From the NCBI RefSeq assembly GCF_023015695.1, contig NZ_JALKAS010000002.1:62001-126000 (forward strand): a DNA stretch of 64,000 bases, in the 5' to 3' direction. Below are positions 21,071-31,725 of this stretch, piece after piece (position 1 is the stretch's first letter; every line of letters starts with the position of its first letter). Position numbers and translations under genes: made by a program. Below the pieces are notes generated by a model. It worked only from the letters and a program-made list of their open reading frames with translations, was not told the origin of the DNA and searched no databases. Origin of the DNA: Jannaschia sp. S6380. Lineage in GTDB: Bacteria > Pseudomonadota > Alphaproteobacteria > Rhodobacterales > Rhodobacteraceae.

Positions 21071-21253
21071 ATGAAGAAACTCGCACTCGCCGCCGTTCTC
21101 ACGGCCGCTGCCACCACCGCCTTCGCGGGCAACCCCGCTCCGGCTCCGGTGGAGCCTGTCGTGATCGTCGAGGACACGTCGTCCTCCTCGGCCGGCATCA
21201 TCGTTCCGATCCTGGCGATCATCCTGCTGGCCGCCGCGGCCGCTTCGGACTGA
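21071..21253 (+). CDS. Small exported membrane protein, 60 residues
   Basis: A 60-residue protein with a signal peptide (KKLALAAVLTAAATTAFAG), a short acidic linker PVEPVVIVEDTSSSS and a C-terminal hydrophobic segment (AGIIVPILAIILLAAAAA). The ATG follows GGAGGATATCCT. The gene is followed 20 bases later by a strong intrinsic terminator, so it is probably its own transcription unit and well expressed. Proteins of this layout are common and uncharacterised in Rhodobacterales. Confidence 0.85.
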   Translation: MKKLALAAVLTAAATTAFAGNPAPAPVEPVVIVEDTSSSSAGIIVPILAIILLAAAAASD

Positions 21254-21273
21254 TCGAACCCCAGCGTTCGTGG

Positions 21274-21302
21274 AAAGGGCGTCCCTTCGGGGGCGCCCTT
21301 TT
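21274..21302 (+). terminator. Intrinsic terminator with TTCG tetraloop
   Basis: A 12-bp stem (AAAGGGCGTCCC against GGGGCGCCCTTT, one G-T pair) closed by a TTCG loop and ending in TTTT. It ends the 60-residue protein gene and is the clearest rho-independent terminator on the plus strand of this window. Confidence 0.93.
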
Positions 21303-21326
21303 CGTATGCCCCGCCCGCCGGCCGCG

Positions 21327-21341
21327 TTAACGTCCCGTTTA
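21327..21341. promoter_or_regulatory. CtrA-like site upstream of radC
   Basis: TTAA-CGTCCCG-TTTA matches the CtrA consensus TTAA-N7-TTAA at seven of eight fixed positions and lies about 46 bases before the radC start. CtrA is the master cell-cycle and gene-transfer regulator in this order; occupancy is inferred only from sequence. Confidence 0.35.
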
Positions 21342-21386
21342 CCCTGCTGTCCTAGGCCGGATCCGCAGGCAGGATGCGAGGTGGGC

Positions 21387-22358
21387 ATGGGCAAGCGGTG
21401 GGGTGTCGGAAGAACGGGACTGGCGGGATATGTGCGCGACCTGGCGCGCTCCGCCGGATCGCTCGGCAATCGCGGCTTCGATCCGCTTTCCCCGCCACCG
21501 CAACGCCGTCACGGCGGCTTCTCCGAAGATGCCGAACGCGGTCTGCTGGAGCTTGAGGCGCGGTCCGTTCCGGTCGGCGTGCAGGCCGAACCCGCCTGGG
21601 CGCCGCGATACCGGCCCACCGACCGTCTGTCGCCGCAGGCCAGCGCCGGCGGGGGAATGGTGCGCGGGGCCGATGGCGGCCAGCGCCCGCATTACTGGGG
21701 TCACCGCGAACGGCTGCGCACCCGGTTCCTGACCGGCGGGCACAAGGCGATGCCCGAATATGAACTGCTGGAGCTTTTGCTGTTCAACGCGATCCCGCGG
21801 ATCGACGTCAAACCGCTGGCCAAGCGCCTGCTGGCGGCCTTTGGCGACCTGAACGGCGTGGTTGCGGCGACCGAGCCGCAGATCCTGCGCGTCGAGGGGG
21901 CGACCGACAAGGTCTATCTGCAACTGCGCATTGCCGAGGCCTTCGCCCACCGGATGGGGCAGGCGCGGGTGCTGAACCGGCACATCCTGTCGTCCTGGTC
22001 GGACGTCATCGCCTATTGCCGTACGACCATGGCGCATCTGAAGACCGAACAGTTCCGCATCCTGTTCCTCGACCGCAAGAACACCGTCATCGCCGACGAG
22101 GAACAGGCCTCGGGCACGGTCGACCACGTGCCGGTCTATCCGCGCGAGGTGGCGCGGCGCGCGCTGGAGCTTTCGGCCAGCGCGATCATCCTGGTGCACA
22201 ACCACCCCTCGGGCGACCCGACGCCCAGCCGCGAGGATATCGAGATGACGCGCCGCATCGTCGCCGCCTGCGGGGCGCTGGACATCGTGATCCACGACCA
22301 CATGATCATCGGTCGCGACAGCGAGATATCATTCCGGTCCGAAGGGTTGATCGACTGA
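21387..22358 (+). CDS. radC: RadC/JAB-domain protein
   Basis: A RadC-family protein of 323 residues. The conserved core starts near residue 110 with HRERLRTRFL and ends with the JAB/MPN metal motif HNHPSGDPTPSREDIEMT (about residues 271-288) and IVIHDHMIIG. The first 100 residues are a basic, low-complexity extension that typical RadC proteins (about 225-250 residues) lack. Despite the name, a role in DNA repair is unproven for the family; it is often linked to recombination or mobile elements. ATG at 21387 is chosen; GTG at 21381 is also in frame. Confidence 0.92.
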   Translation: MGKRWGVGRTGLAGYVRDLARSAGSLGNRGFDPLSPPPQRRHGGFSEDAERGLLELEARSVPVGVQAEPAWAPRYRPTDRLSPQASAGGGMVRGADGGQRPHYWGHRERLRTRFLTGGHKAMPEYELLELLLFNAIPRIDVKPLAKRLLAAFGDLNGVVAATEPQILRVEGATDKVYLQLRIAEAFAHRMGQARVLNRHILSSWSDVIAYCRTTMAHLKTEQFRILFLDRKNTVIADEEQASGTVDHVPVYPREVARRALELSASAIILVHNHPSGDPTPSREDIEMTRRIVAACGALDIVIHDHMIIGRDSEISFRSEGLID

Positions 22359-22388
22359 AAAAAACCCCGTGCCACGAAGGACACGGGG
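22358..22388 (-). terminator. Intrinsic terminator of ccrM
   Basis: Read on the minus strand, CCCCGTG and CACGGGG pair over a 10-base loop and are followed by TTTTTTT. It lies 64 bases beyond the ccrM stop, and its T-run abuts the radC stop codon on the other strand. Confidence 0.92.
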
Positions 22389-22451
22389 TCAAGTTGCACC
22401 CGCCGGACATTGGACAGCGGGCGCGGGCGGTAACACCGGACGGGGGTGGCC

Positions 22452-23591
<1,140 letters not shown>

Positions 23592-23660
23592 TTATCGTTG
23601 TGAGGTCAGGATGGCGGGGGGGCGGGGGGACGTCCATCGAACGATTGCGGCAAGAATGTG

Positions 23661-24284
23661 TCAGCCCTCCCGGCACAAGATCTTGCGGATCGGTGCGAAG
23701 CTGCGCCGGTGATGTTGTGTCACGCCGAAGTTTCGCAGCCCGTCCTGGTGTGCCTTCGTGCCATAGCCCGCATTCCGCTCCCAGCCATAGCCGGGATGTT
23801 GTTGCGCCAGCGCCACCATGCCTTGATCCCGCCGCGTTTTCGCCAGAACCGATGCCGCTGCGATCGACAATGAGACGGCGTCCCCGCCGATGATCGTCCG
23901 GTGGGGACAATCGACCCAGGTAGGGCGGTCGTTTCCGTCGATCAGAAGGAAGTCCGGTCGCTGTGGCAGCGCAGCCACGGCGCGCCGCATGGCCAGGTGC
24001 GTGGCCTGGCGGATGTTCAGGCGGTCGATCTCGGCCACGTCGGCCGCGCCGAATCCCACCTCGCAGCAGGCCATCAGCCGCGGCACCAGCGCGGCCCGTC
24101 GCGCGGCGGTCAGTTTCTTGCTGTCATGCAGGCCCTCGGGGGCGGGGCCGATCAGACGCGCGGCGCAAGCCACGACCGGGCCGGCCCAGGGGCCGCGGCC
24201 GACCTCGTCGATGCCCGCGATCACGCGGGCGCCGCCGGCGCGGGCGGCGTCTTCGTAGGAAAGGTTCGGGAGCAGGGCCGGCAT
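23661..24284 (-). CDS. rnhB: Ribonuclease HII
   Basis: Removes RNA from RNA-DNA hybrids and initiates excision of single ribonucleotides misincorporated in DNA. The 207-residue protein shows the catalytic motif IAGIDEVGRGPWAGPVVA (Asp-Glu near residues 25-26), LHDSKKLTA, and SIAAASVLAKTRRD with the third acidic residue, plus YGWERNAGYGTKAH. It lies upstream of ccrM on the same strand with a 108-base gap that contains no obvious terminator, so ccrM may be partly co-transcribed. Confidence 0.97.
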   Translation of the reverse strand: MPALLPNLSYEDAARAGGARVIAGIDEVGRGPWAGPVVACAARLIGPAPEGLHDSKKLTAARRAALVPRLMACCEVGFGAADVAEIDRLNIRQATHLAMRRAVAALPQRPDFLLIDGNDRPTWVDCPHRTIIGGDAVSLSIAAASVLAKTRRDQGMVALAQQHPGYGWERNAGYGTKAHQDGLRNFGVTQHHRRSFAPIRKILCREG

Positions 24285-24329
24285 GCGCGGACCCTGCCCC
24301 CCTCCCGGCGGAGCGTCAACGCGAAGGCG

Positions 24330-24833
24330 TCAGCGCAAGGCGGTGCGGGGAGACCAGCCCGCGGTGCGCATGCAGCCGGGGTCGTAGATGTTGCGTCGTC
24401 CCCGATCGGTCTCGACGCGGCGGATGCATTCCGGGGGCAGCAGGCCGGGCCGGGCGACCGCGTTCTGCATGCAGCGCGCGCCGTATCCGGCGACACGGCC
24501 CCATGCGGTCCGGTGCGTCACGTGGCAGCTGTCGGGCAGCAGGCGGACGTCGTCGCGCGGCAGCGGATAAGGGCGCTGCTGCGGTCGGGGGCTCGTCGGG
24601 TTCTGGCGGGGACGCGCCGGTGCGACATCGCGCGGGCGGATCGGGGCCGCCTGTCGGCGCTGCACCGGGGCGGCCCGGCTTTCGCGCCGGTGGTCCAGCG
24701 CCTCCTTCAGGGCATAGAGCGCGATCAGACCGCCGATCACCTTTGCGACGTCACGGGAATCGGCCCGGGCCGGCGCGGCGGGCGCGAACGCCAGCATGGC
24801 GGCGAGGACGAGCGCGAGGGCTGCGCGGAACAT
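24330..24833 (-). CDS. Exported protein of unknown function, Arg/Pro-rich
   Basis: A 167-residue protein with a signal peptide (FRAALALVLAAMLAFAPAAPARADS), a short hydrophobic segment VAKVIGGLIALYALKEAL, a long arginine/proline-rich linker and a C-terminal module with four cysteines (SCHVTH, ARCMQNA, PECIRR, PGCMRT) that could form two disulphides. No family is recognised. It ends 45 bases before the rnhB start on the same strand and is divergent from the gene at 24969 across a spacer with strong inverted repeats. Confidence 0.78.
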   Translation of the reverse strand: MFRAALALVLAAMLAFAPAAPARADSRDVAKVIGGLIALYALKEALDHRRESRAAPVQRRQAAPIRPRDVAPARPRQNPTSPRPQQRPYPLPRDDVRLLPDSCHVTHRTAWGRVAGYGARCMQNAVARPGLLPPECIRRVETDRGRRNIYDPGCMRTAGWSPRTALR

Positions 24834-24893
24834 GACGGACCTCCGGTTGGATTCGGGTGGCCGATCCATGCGCCCCGGGGCGCGCGCCGTTCA

Positions 24894-24911
24894 ATGACAC
24901 GGGCCTGTCAT
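24894..24911. repeat. Perfect inverted repeat ATGACA-N6-TGTCAT
   Basis: A dyad with 6-bp arms and centre CGGGCC in the divergent spacer between the two exported-protein genes at 24330 and 24969. Its TGACA/TGTCA arms suggest a dimeric regulator site. Confidence 0.55.
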
Positions 24912-24923
24912 GCCATATCCATC

Positions 24924-24959
24924 GATGCGTCATTGCCTGTCGCGCCCGGGTGACGCATC
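24924..24959. repeat. Perfect 9-bp inverted repeat before gene 24969
   Basis: GATGCGTCA (24924-24932) and TGACGCATC (24951-24959) are exact complements separated by 18 bases. The right arm ends ten bases before the ATG and abuts the ribosome-binding AAGGGCGG, so the element could act as an operator or as an mRNA hairpin near the translation start. Confidence 0.6.
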
Positions 24960-24968
24960 AAGGGCGGC

Positions 24969-25259
24969 ATGACACAGCCGCTCACCATAGCCCTGCCCCT
25001 GATGGCCGCCCTGCTTCTGGCCGGGCCCGCCTCGGCGGCCTGCTACGCCGACTACAAGGCCAAGCGCGACGATCCGCTGCGGCTCCACTATGGCGTCATC
25101 GAGATCCCGGAGGATGACTGCACCGTCGCCGCCGCGACGGCCGCGCTGCGGGCGCGGCTGGGCGACGGCTGGCAGCTGCTGCAGGTGCAGTCGGTCTTCG
25201 GGCCCGAGGCGCTGGACGAGAGGAGGGCCGGTGCCGGCGAATACTTCCTCCGTTACTGA
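24969..25259 (+). CDS. Small exported protein of unknown function
   Basis: A 96-residue protein with a signal peptide (PLTIALPLMAALLLAGPASA, cleavage before ACYAD). The mature part contains CYADYKAKRDDPLRLHYGV and a second cysteine (DDCTVAA), then GDGWQLLQVQSVFG and ends EYFLRY. No family recognised. Its last 29 bases overlap the start of the next gene, which has its own AGGAGG inside this gene, implying coupled translation. Confidence 0.8.
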   Translation: MTQPLTIALPLMAALLLAGPASAACYADYKAKRDDPLRLHYGVIEIPEDDCTVAAATAALRARLGDGWQLLQVQSVFGPEALDERRAGAGEYFLRY

Positions 25260-25932
25260 GACGCGCGCGGCTTCGGCCAAGGTCGTCGGACTGGGCATCG
25301 CCGCCATCGTCGTCATCCTCGGGGTGGCGGCGATCTTCCTGTTCGCGACGCTGCCCGATGCGAACGCCTTCAACGCGCGGGTGGAGCGGCTGTTCGTCGA
25401 ATCGGACCTGACCCGGCCCGCCGAGATCGGCCTGCTCGAGGTGCTGGCGCAATCGGGCACGGCGTTCTCGGACGTGCTGGCGAGCTACCGCGTCATCATC
25501 TTCGTCCTGATGGTCTTCGCGACCGCGCTGCTGATCGCGTGCATGGTGCTGCTCCTGGCGATCGTGACGCTGAACCGGCGCATGGGCGAGATCGAACGCT
25601 CGGGCATCCAGGTCACGTCGCTGGTACTGGCGCGGGCCGAAAACGCGGTGATGCTGAACGATATCGAGCTGAAGCTGACCGATGCGGCGATGGAGACGCT
25701 GGCCGTCCTGGCCGAGGCGCGGCTGGACGGCGACATGCTGACAGGCGCGCAGATCGAGGCGGTGATCACCGGCAAGCCCGAGACCGATTGCGAGGAGGCC
25801 GCGGGCGCGACCCGGATCAAGCGCCTGCGCGACGCGCTGGGCAACCAGATCGTGACGCATCTGCTGATCCGCAACATCACGCGGCAGGGCTACGTGCTGG
25901 CGCTGGACCCGAAGGTGATCCGGATGATGTGA
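25231..25932 (+). CDS. Two-segment membrane protein of unknown function
   Basis: A 233-residue protein starting at GTG 25231, six bases after a perfect AGGAGG. Two membrane segments are visible (VVGLGIAAIVVILGVAAIFL near residue 20 and IIFVLMVFATALLIACMVLL near 90) with a periplasmic loop between them, then a soluble C-terminal half with LVLARAENAVMLNDIELKLT and an ending VLALDPKVIRMM. Function unknown. Overlapped by the preceding small exported-protein gene and followed closely by the next small gene. Confidence 0.8.
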   Translation: MPANTSSVTETRAASAKVVGLGIAAIVVILGVAAIFLFATLPDANAFNARVERLFVESDLTRPAEIGLLEVLAQSGTAFSDVLASYRVIIFVLMVFATALLIACMVLLLAIVTLNRRMGEIERSGIQVTSLVLARAENAVMLNDIELKLTDAAMETLAVLAEARLDGDMLTGAQIEAVITGKPETDCEEAAGATRIKRLRDALGNQIVTHLLIRNITRQGYVLALDPKVIRMM

Positions 25933-25938
25933 CGCGCT

Positions 25939-26286
25939 ATGTCGCGCGTCATGTCCGATTATCCCGTGACCCCCGATGGCCGCTATTTCGTGGCGAAGGC
26001 CCGGCTGTGGCGCCGGACCGACCCGTCCTTGCCCGAGGACGAGCGGCAGGACGCTGTGCGCGAATTGATGGCGGCGCGGCGGGCGGTGCGGGATGCAGCC
26101 GATGCCGACGCGACCCGCGCCGCGCGCGACCGGGTGCAGGCAGCCAAGGTCCGTCTGGGCGAACGCGGGCCGGTCTGGTGGGGCGACGAGGCGCCGGACG
26201 TGACGCGCCGCGCGCCCTGGAACACGGAATACGCCGATTGGTGGGCCGGGCTGGATGCCGATGCGCGCGACAGGGGGACGGGCTAG
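25939..26286 (+). CDS. Small conserved-type protein (PVTPDGRYFV)
   Basis: A 115-residue soluble protein beginning MSRVMSDYPVTPDGRYFVAK, with RLWRRTDPSLPEDERQDAVRE in place of an obvious catalytic motif, an arginine-rich helical middle and the C-terminal RGPVWWGDEAPD. Similar short proteins are widespread in proteobacteria without a known role. A second ATG at 25951 is possible. Its TAG stop shares CTAG with the convergent DeoR-type gene. Confidence 0.8.
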   Translation: MSRVMSDYPVTPDGRYFVAKARLWRRTDPSLPEDERQDAVRELMAARRAVRDAADADATRAARDRVQAAKVRLGERGPVWWGDEAPDVTRRAPWNTEYADWWAGLDADARDRGTG

Positions 26287-27092
26287 CCGGGGTCGTGCAG
26301 TCGATGGACGGTCGCGGCCCGCGTGTCGGGTGGCGTGCCGATCACGACCTCCGTGCCCCAGTCCCGCGCGCGTGTCGCCAGGTCGGGCGGCAGCGCGACA
26401 TCGGTGAAAAGCGCCGTTACATCCGCGAGGGAGCAGATCGTGACCGGCGCGTTGCGGTCCAGCTTGGAGTGGTCGGCCGCGACGAAGACCTGCCGCGCCC
26501 GCGCGATCGCGGTCTGGCTGACGAGGATCTCCTGCGCGTCGAAATCCAGAAGGTCGCCGTCGCCGTCGAGGGCCGAACAGCCCAGGATCGCGATGTCGAA
26601 CTTGAAGTGCCGGACCAGTTCCGCCGTGAAGCCGCCGACCAGCCCACCGTCGCTGTGGCGCAGCTGGCCGCCGGCCAGGACGATCTCGCAGCCGCGATTG
26701 GCCGACAGGATGTTGGCGATGTTGATGTTGTTGGTGACCACCAGCAGGTTGTCGCGGTCCAGAAGCTCGCGGGCCACGGCCTCGGTCGTTGTGCCGATAT
26801 TCATGAACACCGACGCCCCGTCGGGCACCCGTTCGGCACAGGCCCGCGCGAGCGCGGCCTTGCCCTTGGCGTTCAGGCGGCGACGTTCCTCGTAGACGAT
26901 GTTGATGACGCCGGACGGGATGACCGCGCCGCCATGCACGCGTTCCAGCTTGCCCGTCTCGGCCAGTTCGGCCAGATCGCGGCGGATCGTCTGGACGGTC
27001 ACATCGAATTGCCGCGCCAGGCCGTCCACCGTCACCCGGCCGTCGCGGCGCGCCTGGTCCAGAATCTCCGTCTGGCGAAAGTTCGACACCAT
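26283..27092 (-). CDS. glpR: DeoR/GlpR-family transcriptional repressor
   Basis: A 269-residue DeoR-family regulator: N-terminal winged helix with FRQTEILDQARRDGRVTVDG and the recognition helix VTVQTIRRDLAELAETGK, then a sugar-phosphate-sensing domain with VFMNIGTTTEAVARELL and VFVAADHSKLDRNAPV. GlpR-type members bind glycerol 3-phosphate and repress glycerol genes. It is divergent from a glycerol ABC operon, and GlpR-like half-sites (CGAACAT/ATGTTCG) lie between the two, which supports the assignment. The ligand itself is inferred. Confidence 0.87.
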   Translation of the reverse strand: MVSNFRQTEILDQARRDGRVTVDGLARQFDVTVQTIRRDLAELAETGKLERVHGGAVIPSGVINIVYEERRRLNAKGKAALARACAERVPDGASVFMNIGTTTEAVARELLDRDNLLVVTNNINIANILSANRGCEIVLAGGQLRHSDGGLVGGFTAELVRHFKFDIAILGCSALDGDGDLLDFDAQEILVSQTAIARARQVFVAADHSKLDRNAPVTICSLADVTALFTDVALPPDLATRARDWGTEVVIGTPPDTRAATVHRLHDPG

Positions 27093-27150
27093 CGGTTCGG
27101 CCCTCGTTTACGTTCGCCACCCTAGGCAATTCCGCAAAAAAGAAAAAGAA

Positions 27151-27196
27151 CGAACATTCTCGGTTGACAGTTCTGGTGCCGGGATGTTCGGTCAAC
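27151..27196. promoter_or_regulatory. Candidate GlpR operator and promoter of glycerol operon
   Basis: CGAACATT (27151-27158) and ATGTTCG (27184-27190) match the half-sites of the E. coli GlpR operator, here in outward orientation and 25 bases apart. GTTGAC (27163-27168) and GTCAAC (27191-27196) form a second interleaved dyad, and TTGACA at 27164-27169 is a perfect -35 element toward the ABC genes, although the -10 is poor. Confidence 0.5.
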
Positions 27197-27264
27197 GGGC
27201 GGCAGGCTTGGGGAGGCGCATGTGTCCGACGATCATCCTATCACGCGTCGAAAGGTCTAGCGCG

Positions 27265-28353
27265 ATGTCGCTGGAACTGCGCGGCGTGTCCAAGGCGGTC
27301 GGCGGTCAGGTGCATATCCATCCGACGGATCTGACGCTGGAATCGGGGACGATGAACGTGCTCCTGGGCCCGACGCTGGCCGGGAAGACGTCGCTGATGC
27401 GGTTGATGGCGGGGCTCGACGCGCCGACCTCGGGGCGCCTGTTCTGGAACGGGACGGACGTGACCGGGATGCGGGTGCAGGACCGGGCCGTGGCGATGGT
27501 GTACCAGCAGTTCATCAACTACCCCTCGATGACCGTCTACGACAACATCGCCAGCCCGATGCGCCTGCTGGGCAAGTCGAGGGAGGAGATCGACCGTGCC
27601 GTGCGCGGCGCCGCCGACCTGATGCAGCTTTCGCCGCTTCTGGATCGCAAGCCGCTGGAATTGTCGGGCGGGCAGCAGCAGCGTTGCGCGCTGGCCCGCG
27701 CGCTGGTCAAGGATGCCGGGCTGGTCCTGCTGGACGAGCCGCTGGCGAACCTCGACTACAAGCTGCGCGAGGAATTGCGCGCCGAGATCCCGAAGATCTT
27801 CGAGGAGGCCGGCTCGATCTTCGTCTACGCCACCACCGAGCCGGAGGAGGCGCTGCTGCTGGGCGGAAACACCGCGACGTTGTGGCAGGGGCGCGTGACG
27901 CAGTTCGGGCCGACGCCGCAAGTCTATCGCCGGCCGGTCGACGCGACCACGGCGCGGGTCTTCTCGGACCCGCCGATGAACTTCCTGCCCTTCACCAAGG
28001 CCGGCGACGCCGTGACCTTCGGCGACGGCCAATCGGCCCCCGCCCATGGCCCGTTGGCCGGCCTGGCCGACGGTGCCTACACCGCCGGGTTCCGGCCCAA
28101 CCACCTGGAGCTGTCGGCGCCGGGACCGGATGCGCTCAGCTTCGACGCGACGCTGGCGGTGACCGAGATCACGGGGTCCGAGACGTTCATCCATGTCGAC
28201 CACCACGGCGAACGCTGGGTCGGACTGGTGCACGGGATCCGCAACCTGCGGTCCGGTGCGCCGCTTCAGGTCCATCTCGACCCGCGCCACGTCTATGTTT
28301 TCGCCGAAGACGGCCCGCTGGTCGCCGCCGCCCCCTATGCGGAGGCCGCCTGA
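27265..28353 (+). CDS. glpS: Glycerol ABC transporter ATPase 1 (GlpS-like)
   Basis: First ATPase subunit of a CUT1-like importer of the GlpSTPQUV glycerol type (named from Rhizobium leguminosarum), 362 residues. Walker A is GPTLAGKT (residues 35-42), the signature LSGGQQQR (133-140) and Walker B VLLDEPLANLD are intact, but the switch position reads VYATTEPEEA, with threonine near residue 191 where histidine is normal. The C-terminal third is a MalK-type regulatory domain (PLAGLADGAYTAGFRPNHLE). Ends in a one-base overlap (TGATG) with the second ATPase gene. Confidence 0.85.
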   Translation: MSLELRGVSKAVGGQVHIHPTDLTLESGTMNVLLGPTLAGKTSLMRLMAGLDAPTSGRLFWNGTDVTGMRVQDRAVAMVYQQFINYPSMTVYDNIASPMRLLGKSREEIDRAVRGAADLMQLSPLLDRKPLELSGGQQQRCALARALVKDAGLVLLDEPLANLDYKLREELRAEIPKIFEEAGSIFVYATTEPEEALLLGGNTATLWQGRVTQFGPTPQVYRRPVDATTARVFSDPPMNFLPFTKAGDAVTFGDGQSAPAHGPLAGLADGAYTAGFRPNHLELSAPGPDALSFDATLAVTEITGSETFIHVDHHGERWVGLVHGIRNLRSGAPLQVHLDPRHVYVFAEDGPLVAAAPYAEAA

Positions 28354-29431
28354 TGGCCAAGATCACCCTCGACAACCTGGCGCATTCCTATCTGCCGAAC
28401 CCGTCGGGCGAGGAGGACTACGCCCTGAAGGAGTTGAACCATGACTGGGCAGATGGCGAGGCCTACGCGCTTCTGGGGGCGTCGGGATGCGGCAAGTCGA
28501 CCCTGCTCAACATCATCTCGGGGCTGGTCCATCCCAGCCGGGGGCGCATCCTGTTCGACGGGCGCGATGTGACGCAGGCCCCCACGGCGGACCGCAACAT
28601 CGCGCAGGTGTTCCAGTTCCCCGTCGTCTACGACACGATGAGCGTGCGCGACAACCTGGCCTTCCCGCTGCGCAATCGCGGCGACGATCCGGCCTATGTC
28701 GCCGAGCGGGTGCAGCAGATCGCCGCGATGATCGGGATGGAGGACATGCTGGATCGCAAGGCCCGCGGCCTGACCGCGGATGCCAAGCAGAAGATCAGCC
28801 TCGGGCGTGGTATGGTGCGCGAGGACGTCAACGCGCTTCTGTTCGACGAGCCGCTGACGGTGATCGACCCGCACATGAAGTGGGAGCTTCGGACCCAGCT
28901 CAAGCAACTGCACCAGGATTTCGGGCACACGATGATCTATGTGACCCACGACCAGACCGAGGCGCTGACCTTCGCCGACAAGGTGGTGGTCATGCATGAC
29001 GGCCGCGTCGTCCAGATCGGCACGCCGGAGGAACTGTTCGAGCGGCCGGAGCATACGTTCGTCGGCTATTTCATCGGCTCGCCCGGCATGAACCTGCTCG
29101 ACGCGGAGGTGCGGGGCGACCGGGCGACTGTCGGCGGCCACGACGTGTCGCTGGGTCGGGGCTACGGCACGCCCTCGGGCCGGGTGCAGCTGGGCGTGCG
29201 GCCGGAATACGCGCGGCTGGTGTCGGGCGAGGCGGGCCTGCCGGTGACCGTGAAGCGGGTCGAGGATGTCGGCCGGCACAAGATCGTGCGGACCGATTTC
29301 CAAGGCACCCAGGTCAACGTCGTCCTGTCGGAGGACGCGGCGGTGACGCCCGACATGACCCGCCTGACCTTCGACGCGGCAGGCGTGAACGTCTATGCCG
29401 ACGATTGGCGCGTCTCGCCGGAGGGTGCGGC

Positions 29432-29435
<4 letters not shown>
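28353..29435 (+). CDS. glpT: Glycerol ABC transporter ATPase 2 (GlpT-like)
   Basis: Second ATPase subunit, 360 residues. Walker A GASGCGKST (from about residue 42), Walker B LLFDEPLTVID and the switch histidine in YVTHDQTEALT are intact, but the ABC signature is replaced: GLTADAKQKISLGRG stands where LSGGQ is expected (residues 140-144). Its Q-loop region is FQFPVVYDTMSVRDNL. The C-terminus is MalK-like (LGVRPEYARLVSGEAG). Together with the preceding ATPase this makes a heterodimer with one normal and one degenerate ATP site. Overlaps the next gene in an ATGA. Confidence 0.85.
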
Positions 29436-31194
<1,759 letters not shown>

Positions 31195-31216
31195 TGGAAC
31201 CGAAGAGGTCGAGCCA

Positions 31217-31414
31217 ATGCCGATAGTGCGAATTCCGAAACGTCGTATGCCGGGCGCTGACAGCGATCTTCTGATCAACACCGACAATGCTACGAGCATA
31301 TTTGCTGACACGAACCCCAACGAGGTCGTGATCTATTTCGTAGGCGGTGAACGCCGTAAGTTCCGTGTGGGACATATCAGCGGCGTCCTGGATCTTCTTG
31401 AGGGCAAGAGCTGA
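31217..31414 (+). CDS. Small AT-richer ORF inserted in glycerol operon
   Basis: A 65-residue basic protein, MPIVRIPKRRMPGADSD, followed by a region rich in beta-prone residues (NEVVIYFVGGERRKFRVG) and ending LDLLEGKS. No family recognised. By counting 120 bases in its body the GC content is about 51 percent, well below the roughly two-thirds of its neighbours. It has AGAGG nine bases before its ATG, and its TGA overlaps the ATG of the GlpU-like gene, so it is built into the operon's translation. Acquired gene or regulatory peptide are both possible. Confidence 0.65.
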   Translation: MPIVRIPKRRMPGADSDLLINTDNATSIFADTNPNEVVIYFVGGERRKFRVGHISGVLDLLEGKS

Positions 31415-31689
31415 TGCTTGACTGGATGGCCTGGACCTGGCCCACGGCGGCCTTCTTCGCGGTCATTGCCGCGCTGCTTCTCACCTTCACCTTCCTCGCG
31501 ATCCGCTATCCCGAGACGCCGCGCACCGGCATCCTGCGGATCGAGACGACGCGGGGGGATCGTCTGTTCATCACGCTTCTGGGTTCGGCCTTCATCAACC
31601 TGGCCTGGCTCGGTCTGACCGACCTGCCCCAATGGGGCGCGCTGGTCGTCTGCGCGATCTATGCCGCGGCGGTGTTCCGCTGGGTCTAG
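31414..31689 (+). CDS. glpU: GlpU-like small membrane protein (DUF2160 type)
   Basis: A 91-residue protein with about three membrane segments (AAFFAVIAALLLTFTFLAI, then FITLLGSAFINLAWLGL and ALVVCAIYAAAVFRWV) and the N-terminus MLDWMAWTWPTA. Small proteins of this kind sit between the permeases and the binding protein of GlpSTPQUV-type glycerol transporters; the exact role is not established. Its ATG overlaps the stop of the small inserted gene (TGATG). Confidence 0.83.
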   Translation: MLDWMAWTWPTAAFFAVIAALLLTFTFLAIRYPETPRTGILRIETTRGDRLFITLLGSAFINLAWLGLTDLPQWGALVVCAIYAAAVFRWV

Positions 31690-31725
31690 ATCCGTCCACA
31701 ACGTTCACTTCCAGGGAGGAATGAC

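Noticed and set aside
25096..27195. A 699-codon minus-strand frame spanning several small genes
   Set aside because: It crosses the glpR gene in another frame and reads as low-complexity protein; the individual genes have clear starts and coupling.
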